Assembly (NCBI GenBank): GCA_903813345.2
Contig: CAIIXF020000009.1
Coordinates: forward strand, 2,666,001-2,730,000
DNA: 64,000 bases
From: Owenia fusiformis
Taxonomy: Eukaryota > Annelida > Polychaeta > Sabellida > Oweniidae
Direction: 5' to 3'
In this document: one piece after another, positions 25,661 through 37,200 of the stretch
Layout: every line of letters begins with the position of its first letter
Position numbering within the stretch: the first letter of the stretch is position 1
Notes under the pieces: generated by a model
Told to the model about the DNA's origin: nothing
Seen by the model: the letters and a program-made list of their open reading frames with translations, nothing else
The model's database searches: none
Position numbers and translations under genes: made by a program

Positions 25661-26439
25661 ATAAAAAAATGGAATGTGTATATCCTGCTATCCCTGCAAA
25701 ATAATGGACTCGCAAACTCGGTCTCTTGAAGTCACTTGCAAAATATATAGAACCTTTTTTAGTTAGGCCTCAACATAAGTCAATACTAATGCTAAGATTC
25801 ACTTTTTATCGAAAATGTGTTTCACATCGGATAACCAGATGGATAAACTATGCTTCAATCATTGATAGTGACAATTTCAATCTCGCAATCTTAAATGAGC
25901 ATTTCAAAGGTATCATAGTGTCGATTACATTTACATAGAATAGGGATCAGATTGATTTTTCATTAGTTTAATATATCACTTTGGTGAAGTTTGACAGCTT
26001 TTCCTTTCTGAATGTATTTTACTTTGACAGATTTGATATGCGCTTGGTCACAGTCACCTTACGTTCAAGTTATCCTTGGTTATACAAATACCCGTGATTG
26101 CCAAACGTTTATCTGGTCGCTGGCAACTTATGATTTAATAGCTCAAGTGCCTCAAGAAAGATATTCTGCACATCGTATTACATGTTGGTGACCACATTTG
26201 AAAGTTTATATTCAGACCACTATTTTCCAGATGTATGTCAGTATTGTAAAACATTTTTACTACTACTTCTACTTCGTTCATAAACAGACTTCAATACGTC
26301 CATCTCATTTGTATGGTTCAGATCGCACCATGTGTGCATACGTATTGCAATTGATATCCGATTGTACAACGTTGTATAACACGTTGGTAGGGTTGAAGTA
26401 TGGCGATTACGTGCCTGGTCTAGTAGGTCATCTCGTCTG
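25661..26439. other. Intergenic, nothing recognised
   Basis: Only short overlapping frames on both strands, without domain character. Confidence 0.35.
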
Positions 26440-26880
26440 AAGTTGTCACACGAAGTTGTCACACGATTTGATTACAGAACGATGTGGTTGCCATCGGATT
26501 TTGAATCATTTCGAAATTCTAAAATCACTTTCCCGTCTGAGAATGTTCATGAAGTTCGAAAATTACTTTAAAAAGTTAGTTTCAGCTACGTTCATTCCGT
26601 TCGCACATTGTTTAAAACCAGTGTTGAAGAACTTAGTGGCAACATGTTTGGTGCGATGGCTATATTTTTGCTAATCGTTTATTAGCAGTCTTTAATACGT
26701 TCTTAATCAGTTTAAACCCGTTTGCAATAAGTTCTACCTCGTTCTCAATACGTCCTCGGATAGGTAAACTCATTGTAAAACGTCCCCAGTAGGATTGAAG
26801 TACTACGAACTACGTCCAGCTCGTCGTTAGTACGTTGTCACTCGTTCTAATTGTAGAACGAAGTGTGATATGGGGGTTAG
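26440..26880 (+). repeat. Dispersed repeat, third copy
   Basis: The first half matches 20884-21125 (inverted) and 17490-17640: GCTACGTTCATTCCGTTCGC, TTTAAAACCAGTGTTGAAGA and GTGCGATGGCTAT. The second half is the reverse complement of the 17760-17890 type. It ends GAACGAAGTGTGATATGGGGG. TTGTCACACGA is duplicated at its left edge. A possible complete short element of the family. Confidence 0.7.
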
Positions 26881-28908
26881 CCCTTACGTCAGCACGTTTT
26901 AAGAATGTAGGTAAAGTTTCATGTGACTTGGGAATTTTGTCATTCTGTCATTGATTTCTGTGGAAAATATATATCAAGAACTTTGGGGCATAGTTCTATA
27001 ATTGCACTTCATTATAGTCTGCTGTGGGCTGATAAATTCGTGATTAATGGAAAGAATATACCATATAGAAAAGCCATTGGGTCATTTGAGGGAGTCATTA
27101 TGATATTGTTCTCTCACTGTTAGGGCATTCACATTTTTTTACGAGGACGTAAATTGGCAATTTATAAAAATTAATGAGAAATCAACTCCTCTGTAGGATT
27201 TATTCATCGTGTATACGTCCATTAAACAACGGCGTTTTTTCTTAAAATAGATTATTGAAACGATGTCAACCTGCTATAACAATCTTACCATGGATTGTCC
27301 ACCGAATTTTTGAAATAAATAAACTTGAAGACACTAACCCCCTCTATCGTCAGATTTCTCAGAGAATTCTGGTAAAATCACCAAGGTCAAAATCACTCCG
27401 CCGCCAGCTTAAAATGAGATTTCCCACTGAACTCTGACATGTTTTCAGATAAATTAGGACCTACCCTATAAATATTTAGTCCCGATTCACTTCCCAAACG
27501 CCAGATGGCGCTCCAATGGGGTAGGGAAGGAGAAAATGACTTTTTATTCAGAAAACCAAATCACCGTAAAAATCGTTTAGACAAGCAATCCTTGAGATTT
27601 TCAACTCGGTAATTTCTATACCCGAAACTTCCATCACGGGCTTACAAATCCATGTGTATGAAGCCCAGCAATTTTAAAGGTCAAGGCTCTTTGGAGTTTG
27701 AGTCCCCCAGACTTTTTATAAAACTATTGATCCACTAAAATCATTCAAACTTGCCCTTAAGTTGTCATATTTTCTGCGCTTTTGATATTCAAACGTTTAA
27801 TCCTAAAATAGGAGTATCAAGGCTGAGTGTTTTCTTAGTATAGTTGGGTACGTCATTTCTATTTACATATAAATTGATGATTGAAATGACTTATTATAAC
27901 CTAGGGAGTATTGATGCCTTCTGTAGCGGCAAGTGAAACGAGTGATATATCATTTTTATAGCATAGGACATCAACGTGGTCAGTCTTCCATAAATATTTA
28001 CTTTCATTGAACAAAGGCATATTATTTACATATACAATTAACCGTGACTATCTTAATTATCAAACATACTTCAGTTGTGTTCTCTTATCAACGTAATTAA
28101 AACTGGACTAATGTCAGTTTTTTATAACAGTTCCAATAACAGTTCCAATAAATACCAGTGGTTATAGAACAAAGCGTTCGGAATAATTGTTTTAATTGAA
28201 CATTTTCTTTATAGATCTATGGATTTTTTATTATTAAAGGGGCTCTATACCATAGAATAGCACAACCAAGACCCCTCTGGACTTTTTTGCATATTGAGTT
28301 TAACCACATATATACCCATCTACTTACCCAAATCCCCTTCTTTCAGTGCTAATTTTGCGATTGTGATTCCAGGAAAGTCCTCCTGTTATCTGATTGGTGG
28401 TTGAATTTGTTTATCATAAACCTGATTGGCTCCCTGGTTCAAGGCCTTTGAGGGCGCTTGTGTGACTCAGTTGGGATTCCCCTCGATAGCCGAGGAATCG
28501 ACTGTGTTTAATTGTGGAGTTTGGTTGTTCTGTTGATTTTTCTCCGATATTTCGGCAATACTATACCCCAAAGTTATTCTCAGTATATATCCATGTAATT
28601 TGAGATATTATATGAGCAATAACAATAGAACACCATTGATTGTCTGGGAGCGAAACCTATGGCATTAATGCATCTTGAACTTTTTTATTTCAGAAGAAAT
28701 ATGTTAAAGCAATCGCAAATTACAAATCAGTTACATGGAACACTCACATTTTAAACAACAGTTTTAGGTACACTTAAGTGTTTAAGAAATGTATACCTTT
28801 TGCGATTTAAGGGGAAAATCCTCAGTATCTTTGTTTAATTTTACTTCCACGAGTTTCCACTTATTACCCCTGCCAACTCGTTTGTCCATAATAAAATATT
28901 CCTTCACA
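26881..28908. other. Intergenic, nothing recognised
   Basis: AT-rich; the 14-mer AACAGTTCCAATAA is duplicated near 28125-28155. Moderately GC-rich patches near 27500 and 28400 contain no convincing exon. Confidence 0.35.
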
Positions 28909-29340
28909 TTACTTATAAAACCTGTAATTGTTTTGTTTTAGCATAGCGTATTTGCACAAATTAACATATATTTTAAAAATACATAACATATTATTTAGGA
29001 TGATTGTTTTATCATTTATACTCTCAGATCCTATCAATACATTTTGTTTAGTATATAGCACTGTGACTCTTTGTGAGCTCAAAGAGAGCCATTGTTTAAT
29101 TTCATTTAATAAAGCACGTCTTACAATAGGACATTTATACAGAAGATGGCAGATCGTTTCAGGGATTACTTTACAAAATGTGCAAATGTTGGACTCTACT
29201 AGTCCATGCATTTTTTTGTTGCAATGCACTTCCTATATCTGTCCACCCAATTCAAAAACACATGTTTAAGACCTTTGTACTTGGGATTATAGTTTCTTAT
29301 ACGAGTTTTAACATTACTTTGATAAATGTTAAAATGTTAA
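28909..29340 (-). pseudogene. LINE reverse-transcriptase C-terminal fragment
   Basis: A 106-codon minus-strand frame (28909-29229) contains CTFCKVIPETICHLLYKC, a C-x2-C-x8-H-x4-C zinc-binding pattern followed by P(I/L)V. This pattern is typical of the region after the reverse-transcriptase domain in many non-LTR retrotransposons. After it comes NVLIGSES..IILNNMLCIFKIYV, resembling the conserved tail of L1/Tx1-like elements. Upstream the frame is broken; the segment up to ~29340 probably continues the element in another frame and has a related copy at 13384-13460. No RT core or endonuclease is present, so this is a 5'-truncated, dead copy. Clade uncertain. Confidence 0.75.
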
Positions 29341-29428
29341 TGCATTCCTATTCATATTGTCTAAAATTGCCGCTAATGTTTTTATAAAAACTTTGGCAAT
29401 ATATTACATGTCTGTTATTGTTTACTAA

Positions 29429-29912
29429 CACCCCAGTCACATTTCCTACGGCGACCTTGCGGTCTATCATTTCTGCGGCCAGTAACATTTCTACGCTCGC
29501 CGTGGAATTTCTGCGCTCTCATACTTTTGCAGTCACATTTCCCACGGCAGCCGCACGGTGAATTTTAAATTTCTGTTGAGAAATAATACTTTTTTCATTT
29601 TATTTACATCGGGACAATTTATAAATGTTATTCATAGTGCTAGGATGTAATATCAAATGAAAAGTGATCGTGAAACATTGACAAATAATGATTCAATCTT
29701 GTTGAGTCAATTGATTTCTACGGGGACCTCAGAAATGAACAAATATCACAACTCCGAGTTGTAATTTCTACGGCGACCCTGCGGCCTGTAAAAAACTGGA
29801 TACGCCGTACGGAGGCAGCAAGGCGAGCGTAGTTTTCCTACGCTCGCCGCAGAAATACACTGATTTAATTGATCTGCGGTCGACGCACGACCTCCGTACG
29901 ACAAATGTCCCA
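29429..29912. repeat. CpG-rich GC island of repeated C(T)ACGGCGACC motifs
   Basis: Against an AT-rich background this stretch has clusters of CpG and recurring phrases such as TTTCTACGGCGACC(C/T)TGCGG, CTACGCTCGCCG(T/C)GG and CACATTTCC(C/T)ACGGC, in both orientations. It looks like one or more ends of a GC-ended DNA transposon rather than a promoter island. A similar GCCGCCGTACGGTTGCCGTAG patch is at 44020-44050. Confidence 0.55.
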
Positions 29913-30109
29913 TGATAAGAAACTGGTTCAACAAGTTGAAGAAAGACATCTCAACAATCGAAGAAGAGCCAAGAAACGGGGGAAAGAGGACAGCGATACA
30001 GCAATTGCAAGCCACCGAGGAATGCTTTGGTAATGGGCTAGAAAATGCCTATATGAATTGTATTCGGAGGTTTAGAAAGTGCATTCTATTTGGGGAAAAA
30101 ATATTTTGA
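29912..30109 (+). CDS. Short frame beside the CpG block, possibly transposon-derived
   Basis: A 65-codon frame starts at ATG 29912 and reads IRNWFNKLKKDISTIEEEPRNGGKR... near its start. The N-terminal half is basic and amphipathic and reminds me of MADF/Myb-like DNA-binding segments in Harbinger-type transposons, but the similarity is weak. It lies directly beside the CpG-rich repeat block, which supports a mobile-element origin. It is too short to be a complete protein and may be an exon remnant or chance. Confidence 0.2.
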   Translation: MIRNWFNKLKKDISTIEEEPRNGGKRTAIQQLQATEECFGNGLENAYMNCIRRFRKCILFGEKIF

Positions 30110-31680
30110 AGGAGATAGAGAGCCCTAACTTAGTCCCATTGGCTTAGTGTTGTGGCAATGATAAGATAGGTGCATGGACTGCACATTGTGGTCGAATACA
30201 TTGATTGTGACGTAAAAGTATCCACATTCAAACTGCTCCACGGTATCGAGACAAGTATATTTCAAACGGATGTAAAACTGTGGCTATAAATGTCATATAA
30301 CACGCTATAATTGTCACAGCTTAATAATAAATCTTTTTAAACTATGCATCCTGCAAATATTGTCCTGTTCTGATCATTCCTTGTATTTTTAGAGCAAAAA
30401 GAAACGAACTTTTCAAATGCCCCTCGTACGTCGAACATTGTGATTTTTGGTATGTTTCCCCCATGTATTACATGTAGCTTGTTCAGCTCTCATTTTAGTA
30501 TAATGTTCGGCTTCTTTTGATTTCTGGTCTGTGTACCTTCTTAAAACATGGACAGAATATTTCCAAAAGTTATTCGATTTTTGAAGTGATTTTGAATCAT
30601 AAATGAAAAGCTCATTTTTTGATTTTACATTAATACTTTTTAAAGCAATTATCAAAGCAGACTTTGGTAGTTACACTATACGAAAACGTATAAAAGCTAA
30701 TTTCTTGTTTTTTGGTTGGGCAAGACTACCATGGCATAACATTTAACTTGCAATAGTCACTTAATTTTATGAGTTATCAAAAGTATTTTTTGAATCTGTC
30801 TTAACAGGTCTTAAACTGGAATGGCACACTACGGGATGGTTTTGTTTGCACCATGTGCTTTATATTTTCCGATCCTTCCCCTTCCGACAAGTTACGTAAA
30901 ATAATCTTAATGATTTACCTGCATTTTTCAAACAAAGGCAAAATTGGATCATATTTAACAGATAAACAGTTAATAATATGGAACTACAACATTTAGAATT
31001 CACATCTTAAAAACCTTCTTCTGGTAAAACATTTTCTTAAAGTGCAATGGTCATTAGCAGTAGACTTTTCATTATGTAAAACATTCCCTTCCATTATCTT
31101 CCCGACAACAAGGCATAAAATGTAATCATCTTGCAAATATGTTGGTCGTTAAAGCAAGACAACGTAATAAACAACCAGATAGGAGTCTTTTAATTCATTA
31201 AAATCTCATAGAGGATCTTATTATAATGTATATTGCGATTTCATTGTCGTTTATCACTTACATGTTGCAATTGTATTCTTATTAATGGTACCATTAAATA
31301 TATTAGATAAATGAGGATATAACTAATTAATGCTGTCATTGGATGAGCGTTGAATCGTGTTTGGTAGATTATCTGGCCTGTGTTGGTTAAATCCCACAAG
31401 GAAATAGTTATTGGAGTTTTAAACAAAATTCCTGAAACAAAGTAGACTGATATTTCTGAATTTTCACACATTGTAGAAAGTTATCAACCCTCGACTAACA
31501 ATATAGATACATCTATGTACCCCTTGTTCAAAACTGAAAGATGTTGATCATGTTTGGAATAAGATATGTGTGCCTAAAAACAGACTTATCAGATTCCATT
31601 AAAATGATACAGAATTACCTTAAACTAAATATGCAGACGTAGACTCGTGTCTGCTCGTGTTACATTGTTTTTTTTATAAA
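30110..31680. other. Intergenic, nothing recognised
   Basis: AT-rich with chance frames only. Confidence 0.4.
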
Positions 31681-31682
31681 GC

Positions 31683-31786
31683 TAAGTTCACACCAACGGC
31701 GTTTTGATGGCGCTTAAATGCAGCGTGCAAAGCGGCTTTGCACGTCGCTTTAAAGCGCCATCAAAGCACCGTTCGTGTGAACTCAC
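31683..31786. mobile_element. 104-bp GC-rich hairpin
   Basis: AGTTCACACCAACGGCGTTT at the left pairs with the end ...ACCGTTCGTGTGAACT. Inside, TTTGATGGCGCTT pairs with the inverted AAAGCGCCATCAAAG, and GCAAAGC with GCTTTGC at the centre. The whole 104 bp is one long, nearly perfect hairpin, unlike its surroundings. It may be a minimal MITE or a structured element end. Confidence 0.8.
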
Positions 31787-32965
31787 GCCCGGTGATCGTG
31801 AATATGGGACGGAGGGGGGGGGGGGGAACAGGCAATTTCTGCTAGGAAATTCAACAAATCTGGAAGATTTATTTTTTCAAGAAAAAGTTTACTATTGAAT
31901 TGCTAAATGGATAGGCGCACGGTATAGTAGAATATGTTAGGTTTTCTGGGATTTTTTCTGAAACGATACGCATCTAAGGTATGAGATCTATTAAAAAAGG
32001 CGCAAGGCCATCAACAGGCACAAATCAACGTTTTTGCTATAAATCAAGCAACAATGGTCTGGACGACCTGTAATAAATACTTGTAAGTGATGTTATCATA
32101 ACTAAATTAATGTCATTGCTGAATTTATAAAATAAGTTTCCATATGTGAAATAAAAAATAATCGAAAATAATGAATTTGGGACGGAGGGGGGAGGGGACG
32201 GAGGGGGGGAGCAATATGTATATAAGACATGATTAGAGATGTTTCGCGACTTTAAGTCCTTTTACTCCAAATGTCCCCATTTTTCAGTCTCCAGGGGTAT
32301 ATCATCCAGTTTCTTACTAAGTTAAGTTAAGAAATTTTTCAAATACAAGAATTCGTGTGAAGTTGTTTCACTTTATAGAATTATTCTATTCATGATTAGA
32401 GATGTTTCGCGACTTTAAGTCCTTTTACTCCAAATGTCCCCATTTTTCAGTCTCCAGGGGTATATCATCCAGTTTCTTACTAAGTTAAGTTAAGAAATTT
32501 TTCAAATACAAGAATTCGTGTGAAGTTGTTTCACTTTATAGAATTATTACTCCCCCTCCGTCCCATTTTAATTATTTTCGATTATTTTTTATTTTACGTA
32601 TGGAAACTTATTTTATAAATTCAGCAATGACATTAACTTAGTTATGATAACATCACTTACAAGTATTTATTACAGGTTGTGTAGTCCATTGTTGCTTGAT
32701 TTATAGCAAAAACGTTGATTTGTGCCTGTTGATGGCCTTGCGCCTTTTTTAATAGATCTCATACCTTAGATGCGTATCGTTTCAGAAAAAATCCCAGAAA
32801 ACCTAACATATTCTACCATACCGTGCGCCTATCCATTTAGCAATTCAATAGTAAACTTTTTCTTGAAAAAATAAATCTTCCAGATTTGTTGAATTTCCTA
32901 GCAGAAATTGCCTGCCCCCCCCCCCCCCCTCCGTCCCATATTCACGATCACCGGGTGTGGAACTT
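31787..32965. mobile_element. Foldback element with poly-G/poly-C edges
   Basis: The left arm (about 31787-32215) is the reverse complement of about 32550-32965. CCCGGTGATCGTGAATATGGG with its adjacent G-run (31810-31827) pairs with the C-run ending near 32930 and CCCATATTCACGATCACCGGG. Further in, GGAAGATTTATTTTTTCAAG and ATGGCCTTGCGCC.. segments pair closely. The unpaired centre is a tandem duplication. Total about 1.2 kb, no coding capacity. Confidence 0.85.
32228..32548 (+). repeat. Exact 163-bp tandem duplication
   Basis: CATGATTAGAGATGTTTCGC begins at 32228 and again at 32391. The two copies are identical wherever compared, through CTCCAGGGGTATATCATCC to TCACTTTATAGAATTATT. The identity implies a recent duplication, or a collapsed or duplicated assembly error, at the centre of the foldback element. 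Confidence 0.9.
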
Positions 32966-33415
32966 AGCTTTACGTACATTGTCAATTATTACAAACAAAA
33001 TGATCTTCAGAAAGCGACTTTGTGTTTAAATTATGAGTCGTTTATCAAAACGTCCCTTATATGTTTTTATGAATTTGTAAGAAGAGTTTATTCATGTTGA
33101 CTTTTTCCAATGGGACGTTATAAAATGACACAAAATGTCTTTTTGATTTTGATAGATCAGTTTTCTATGTTTGTCATTCTCGATCGTGACATCAGCTGTC
33201 GGATGGTTAAGAATGATACGAGATTACTGCGATGAGGGATTCAAAGTAATGTGGTATTAAAGTGTCTCACATATTCGATCAAAACTTGCCATGCAAACAT
33301 GTTAGTTTACTTTACTGGCCCCCCTTGCTGTAACAAGGAACCCAAAACACATTAAAACGTAAACATAAACCAATTAGTCACTTCACTTTGAAAGTGGGGG
33401 TGTTAGCAAATGTGT
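32966..33415. other. Intergenic, nothing recognised
   Basis: AT-rich; no frames or repeats of note. Confidence 0.4.
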
Positions 33416-33856
33416 ATTAGGCCATAAGAAGTAGATTCTTTGTTTTGCGTCCTGGCAAAATCCAAATCATGCAAGGGTACAAGGAAAACAAACACAAACT
33501 CAAGAAAAAACACAAACTTGTTTGCTGAGAAATGTATACATTTTATGGCCATAAAAAGGGATGACATACCATTTGCAGTGATTACAAACACATATCTATA
33601 CATTTTATACAATATACTTTAACTTCGAGGGTAAAAAATAAGAAAATACACAAAGTATATGCCAAAATAATTATAACACTGTCAATTTTGACGCACATCA
33701 AATTATCCGCCATTTCGTCTGATTCTGATTGGACGAAATGTAATGGTACTTTCAGACCCTTGTGATTGCTATTTTGATGTGTTTGTTTTTTCTGATTTAC
33801 TCAAAATCGTGCAAGCAAGGGGACGCAAAGCGAAGAATCTACTGCTTATGGCCTTA
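33416..33856. mobile_element. ~440-bp TIR element
   Basis: The left end TTAGGCCATAAGAAGTAGAT and the inverted right end TAAGGCCATAAGCAGTAGAT begin imperfect terminal inverted repeats that continue through TTCTTTG/CTTTGCGTCC and AACAAACACA. Frames on both strands inside are not gene-like. Confidence 0.75.
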
Positions 33857-34522
33857 GCAGAATACGCTGTGTGCATGGACTAACACAATATCAGTGGTCA
33901 TTCACTGTGTCAACTTAGTAACCCTTGCATATCGTGCTCACTCAAGTATTGAATAATTTGTTTATGATCTAAATGTTTGTGGTTTATAAAAAATGTGATA
34001 TATTTTAGTTAGAAATACATTAATTAATATATTCATTCAAACAGCACTAGAATGCGGGAAGAAAGAGCAATGGTGACAAAATGCAGACAGAATTTTCCGT
34101 AAGGGTTTCAAACATTTCTGAACACAATCATACATGTACTTCATGTGTACTGTTATTTTTAGTGCTGTATTTATAGATATAATTTCACGTATTAAAATCA
34201 TATTTTCCAGCAATGACTTCAAATTCGGAACCACACCCATATCACATTTTCTTCAATAACTCCAAACATGTGTAAACATTGACCATGTGCATATAAATTC
34301 AGATTTCACGAGCTCTTTCCTATTCGAGTACCTCATACACCCCTGCATGGATTTGAGTTGGATTCGCCTTTTATACGTGAGCCGACACACTCGCAAACGC
34401 TGATTGGATAAAGATTGCGAGAATCTTTAATGCAATTATTTCGTATGAAATACACAATTGAATATAATACCGATCAAAAGTACAATAAGTGTCTTAAAAA
34501 TATGAATAAAATATAAAAATAT
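33857..34522. other. Intergenic, nothing recognised
   Basis: No gene or repeat structure seen. Confidence 0.4.
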
Positions 34523-35443
34523 ACGAGGGCTGTCCCAGAAATGTTGGACTATATGCTCTAACCTTCTTTAATATTCTTCAAATCACCTGAAATTTTGTGT
34601 ACAGGGTGTTTCATCTGTCATGTTATAAAACATTTCGTTTCTTATAAAAAGTTACATAGGCTTGCATAGTTTCAGAATCCAGGGTGTCTTTGAAAAAGAC
34701 ACAATGTTTCAAAGTATGTCGGAACGGGGTATTCAGGAGCAATTTCGGGTCATTTTTAGGGCAATTTAGGGAAAAAATGTAGTTTCTGTATCGCACGTTT
34801 CTAACAGTTGGCATTGCGACAGAGTTCAGTCCACATGTCTGTGACAGTTATTCACAAAGGTATGTAGACAGGATTCAAACAATGGCTTATAAGGAGATCA
34901 GAGTACCATCTTTATCACTGAAAATGGGTACTAGGGACAAAGTGAACAGATCATCGGGTGGGTCCAAAATTGCTTACAAAAATGATTATGAATTCCCCGG
35001 TACCTGCATATTTTGATACATTGTATCTTGTTTCAGGGATACCCTGATTTTGAAACTTTACAGTTTTATGTAACTTTTCATGAGGAACAAAATTATGTTT
35101 AACATGGTAGGATGGCAATGCTATTGCAACTAAAGTGATATATGTTATATCCTGAAGTGTCAGCATCATGCGTTAATTTAAGTATGAAAACAGATGCTAT
35201 GATAACATGGGTGTAGGGATGGCCGAGGCAGGTACCCGTTGTTCTAATCATGAAAAGCTCTACACAATTATTCTGTTTCTATATCTTTCTTTTAAATGAT
35301 CAAAACATTAGGGAAATTCGGAAAAATCAGGATAATAAAACTTTGTATAATAATCGAAATATCTCTAAGGAATATTCACTGAAAGTTTCATGGAAAAAAT
35401 CAACTAAAGATATATAGTGCATTACTTCTGAGACAACCCTCGT
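34523..35443. mobile_element. Mariner-like non-autonomous element
   Basis: The left end ACGAGGGCTGTCCCAGAAAT and the inverted right end ACGAGGGTTGTCTCAGAAGT match over the first ~40 bp with spaced mismatches, continuing to ACTATAT. The ACGAGGGYTGTC end type is common in mariner elements. At ~920 bp it is the right size for a degraded mariner, but no transposase motif is readable. An ACAGGGTGTTTCATCTG segment at 34602 may be a second, nested end. Confidence 0.65.
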
Positions 35444-36777
35444 TCTTAGATGCAAATAATATGTTTATAATGTGCATACTATGTGCATAATATTTCCATT
35501 GTAAGTGGTGAGAAACAAACATTATATTTACCCCGGATATTTGATTATTCAATTTTATTCCCTTAATATATCAACTTATAAGTTATAACTCAGTGTAGCT
35601 AACAGTAATTAAAGAACTTATAATGTCTGATAAAGTGGATTATATAATGATGTTCAAGTATCCAGCACTTGAGCGATATACAAAAAGGGTAGTGACGTGA
35701 ACTCTTATATTTGGATTATTTTGTAGATATAGTTTATCTCCTTCGCGATGAGCTCAATGCTTGCTCAATTGCCACATATCTCCCCAAACAGACCATGTCA
35801 TCCTAAAGATTTTTTCTAACATCCAAAGATTAGGCGTGCAACATCCCTCCTAAAACTAACCCAAAGAGTAGTTTGATAAAATCCGAGACATCATAGCTTT
35901 AATATTATTTAATTGGGTTGAAGTTTTCAATATTGACGAGCGACATTCATGACAAGCAAGACTAATAACTTAATAAGCATGACAACATCCTATAGACTAC
36001 TATCCAGGAACCTATTATTGCATGTAATCTATAAGAACCTCTAAATGCGTATGGACGTTATTATTCACAAAAATCTAACCGAGACGGACTGTCATTTGAA
36101 GCAACTATGGCATTTATCTTCAGAGCTGAGTAATTGGACTTAGTGAATGATGGATTCATTCAAAATGTCAATACTGACAGATGCGTCGCCGTGACCGGAT
36201 ACATCCCGATGATGACAAAAGTCCTAGAAATAAAACACAGTGATAACACCAATACACGTGTATAAGTAATGCTGTAACAGTTGTTATTTGTGGAATCTGA
36301 AATGACGCCTGGAGGTGAAACTCGGTGCTTTTGTTTTTATCTTTTGATATGATTCCCTTTTACGATTGATTATATCTCCTGTACTGTATTTGTTACTTCC
36401 ATCCATCATACATATCACCCTAGAGGTCGTTTAATCATTTTTTGACAAGGCATTTGTAAACGCAAGAGTCAGTTAAAGGAAAAGAAACATTGAATTCAAA
36501 TGCATGGGTTGCAGGAAAGAAAGCCGAATGTGCCAAGCAATTCTAATTGCACAATTCAACTATAGCTAACGCCTTTTGAACCCTCATCTCAAACCAAGTC
36601 AGAACCTATTTTCATTTAACAAAAACAACCATACTGCGGCACATTACGATCACACCAAATGCAAAAAGGAAATTGTAATTAGATGAAATGGAAAAAGCGT
36701 TTTAACCTATCCCACAACGTTTTCATCAAACGCGAAACATGGATATTTTTACTATTAAAATGAAGTAGGCGCAGTCT
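35444..36777. other. Intergenic or intronic, nothing recognised
   Basis: AT-rich with no convincing exon. It lies just downstream of the possible terminal exon at 36778-37200. Confidence 0.35.
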
Positions 36778-37200
36778 TCATTTTTGAAAAAGATAAATGA
36801 TTCTCCATACACAAATCGCAACACATAAAGAAGAGCAACAAATCCAAAATGTCACCGGTGACATCTCGCCTATTAAGCTCTCGGATAAGATTCCTTGAAG
36901 TAAAGTGGTGCATTTTTCACTGTTGTGACTCCATTTTTCAATGTTAGAATTGAATCTGTAACGACTCATACTATTCCCTTGATCAAGTATGACTGATATA
37001 CAAACCAACATTCCAATAAATATACCATGGCTGACTTTATCTAGCTGATTGCGCCACTCTAGGAGAAAATGTACACATTTGTCACAATCTCTGATAAAAC
37101 TTTTTTCTAAAGAGATATGTTGCTCATTAGAAAGATTTAGTAATTTGTAGTACTTCCATATGACAGTAATTTGCGATACATATATACACAACTCGTCAAT
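36778..37200 (-). CDS. Candidate terminal exon, unknown membrane protein
   Basis: The minus strand shows a good acceptor (pyrimidine-rich stretch ending CAGTCTTCAG) at 37200/37201, followed by 140 open codons to a TGA at 36778. The peptide opens IDELCIYVSQITVIWKYYKL and ends with a hydrophobic, probably membrane-spanning stretch (VTFWICCSSLCVAICVW) before a short basic tail. A second hydrophobic patch is HGIFIGMLVCISVIL. It is cysteine-rich and I do not recognise the family. Length, splice site and composition make it one of the better unexplained frames here, but chance remains possible in AT-rich DNA. Confidence 0.3.
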   Translation of the reverse strand: MDELCIYVSQITVIWKYYKLLNLSNEQHISLEKSFIRDCDKCVHFLLEWRNQLDKVSHGIFIGMLVCISVILDQGNSMSRYRFNSNIEKWSHNSEKCTTLLQGILSESLIGEMSPVTFWICCSSLCVAICVWRIIYLFQK

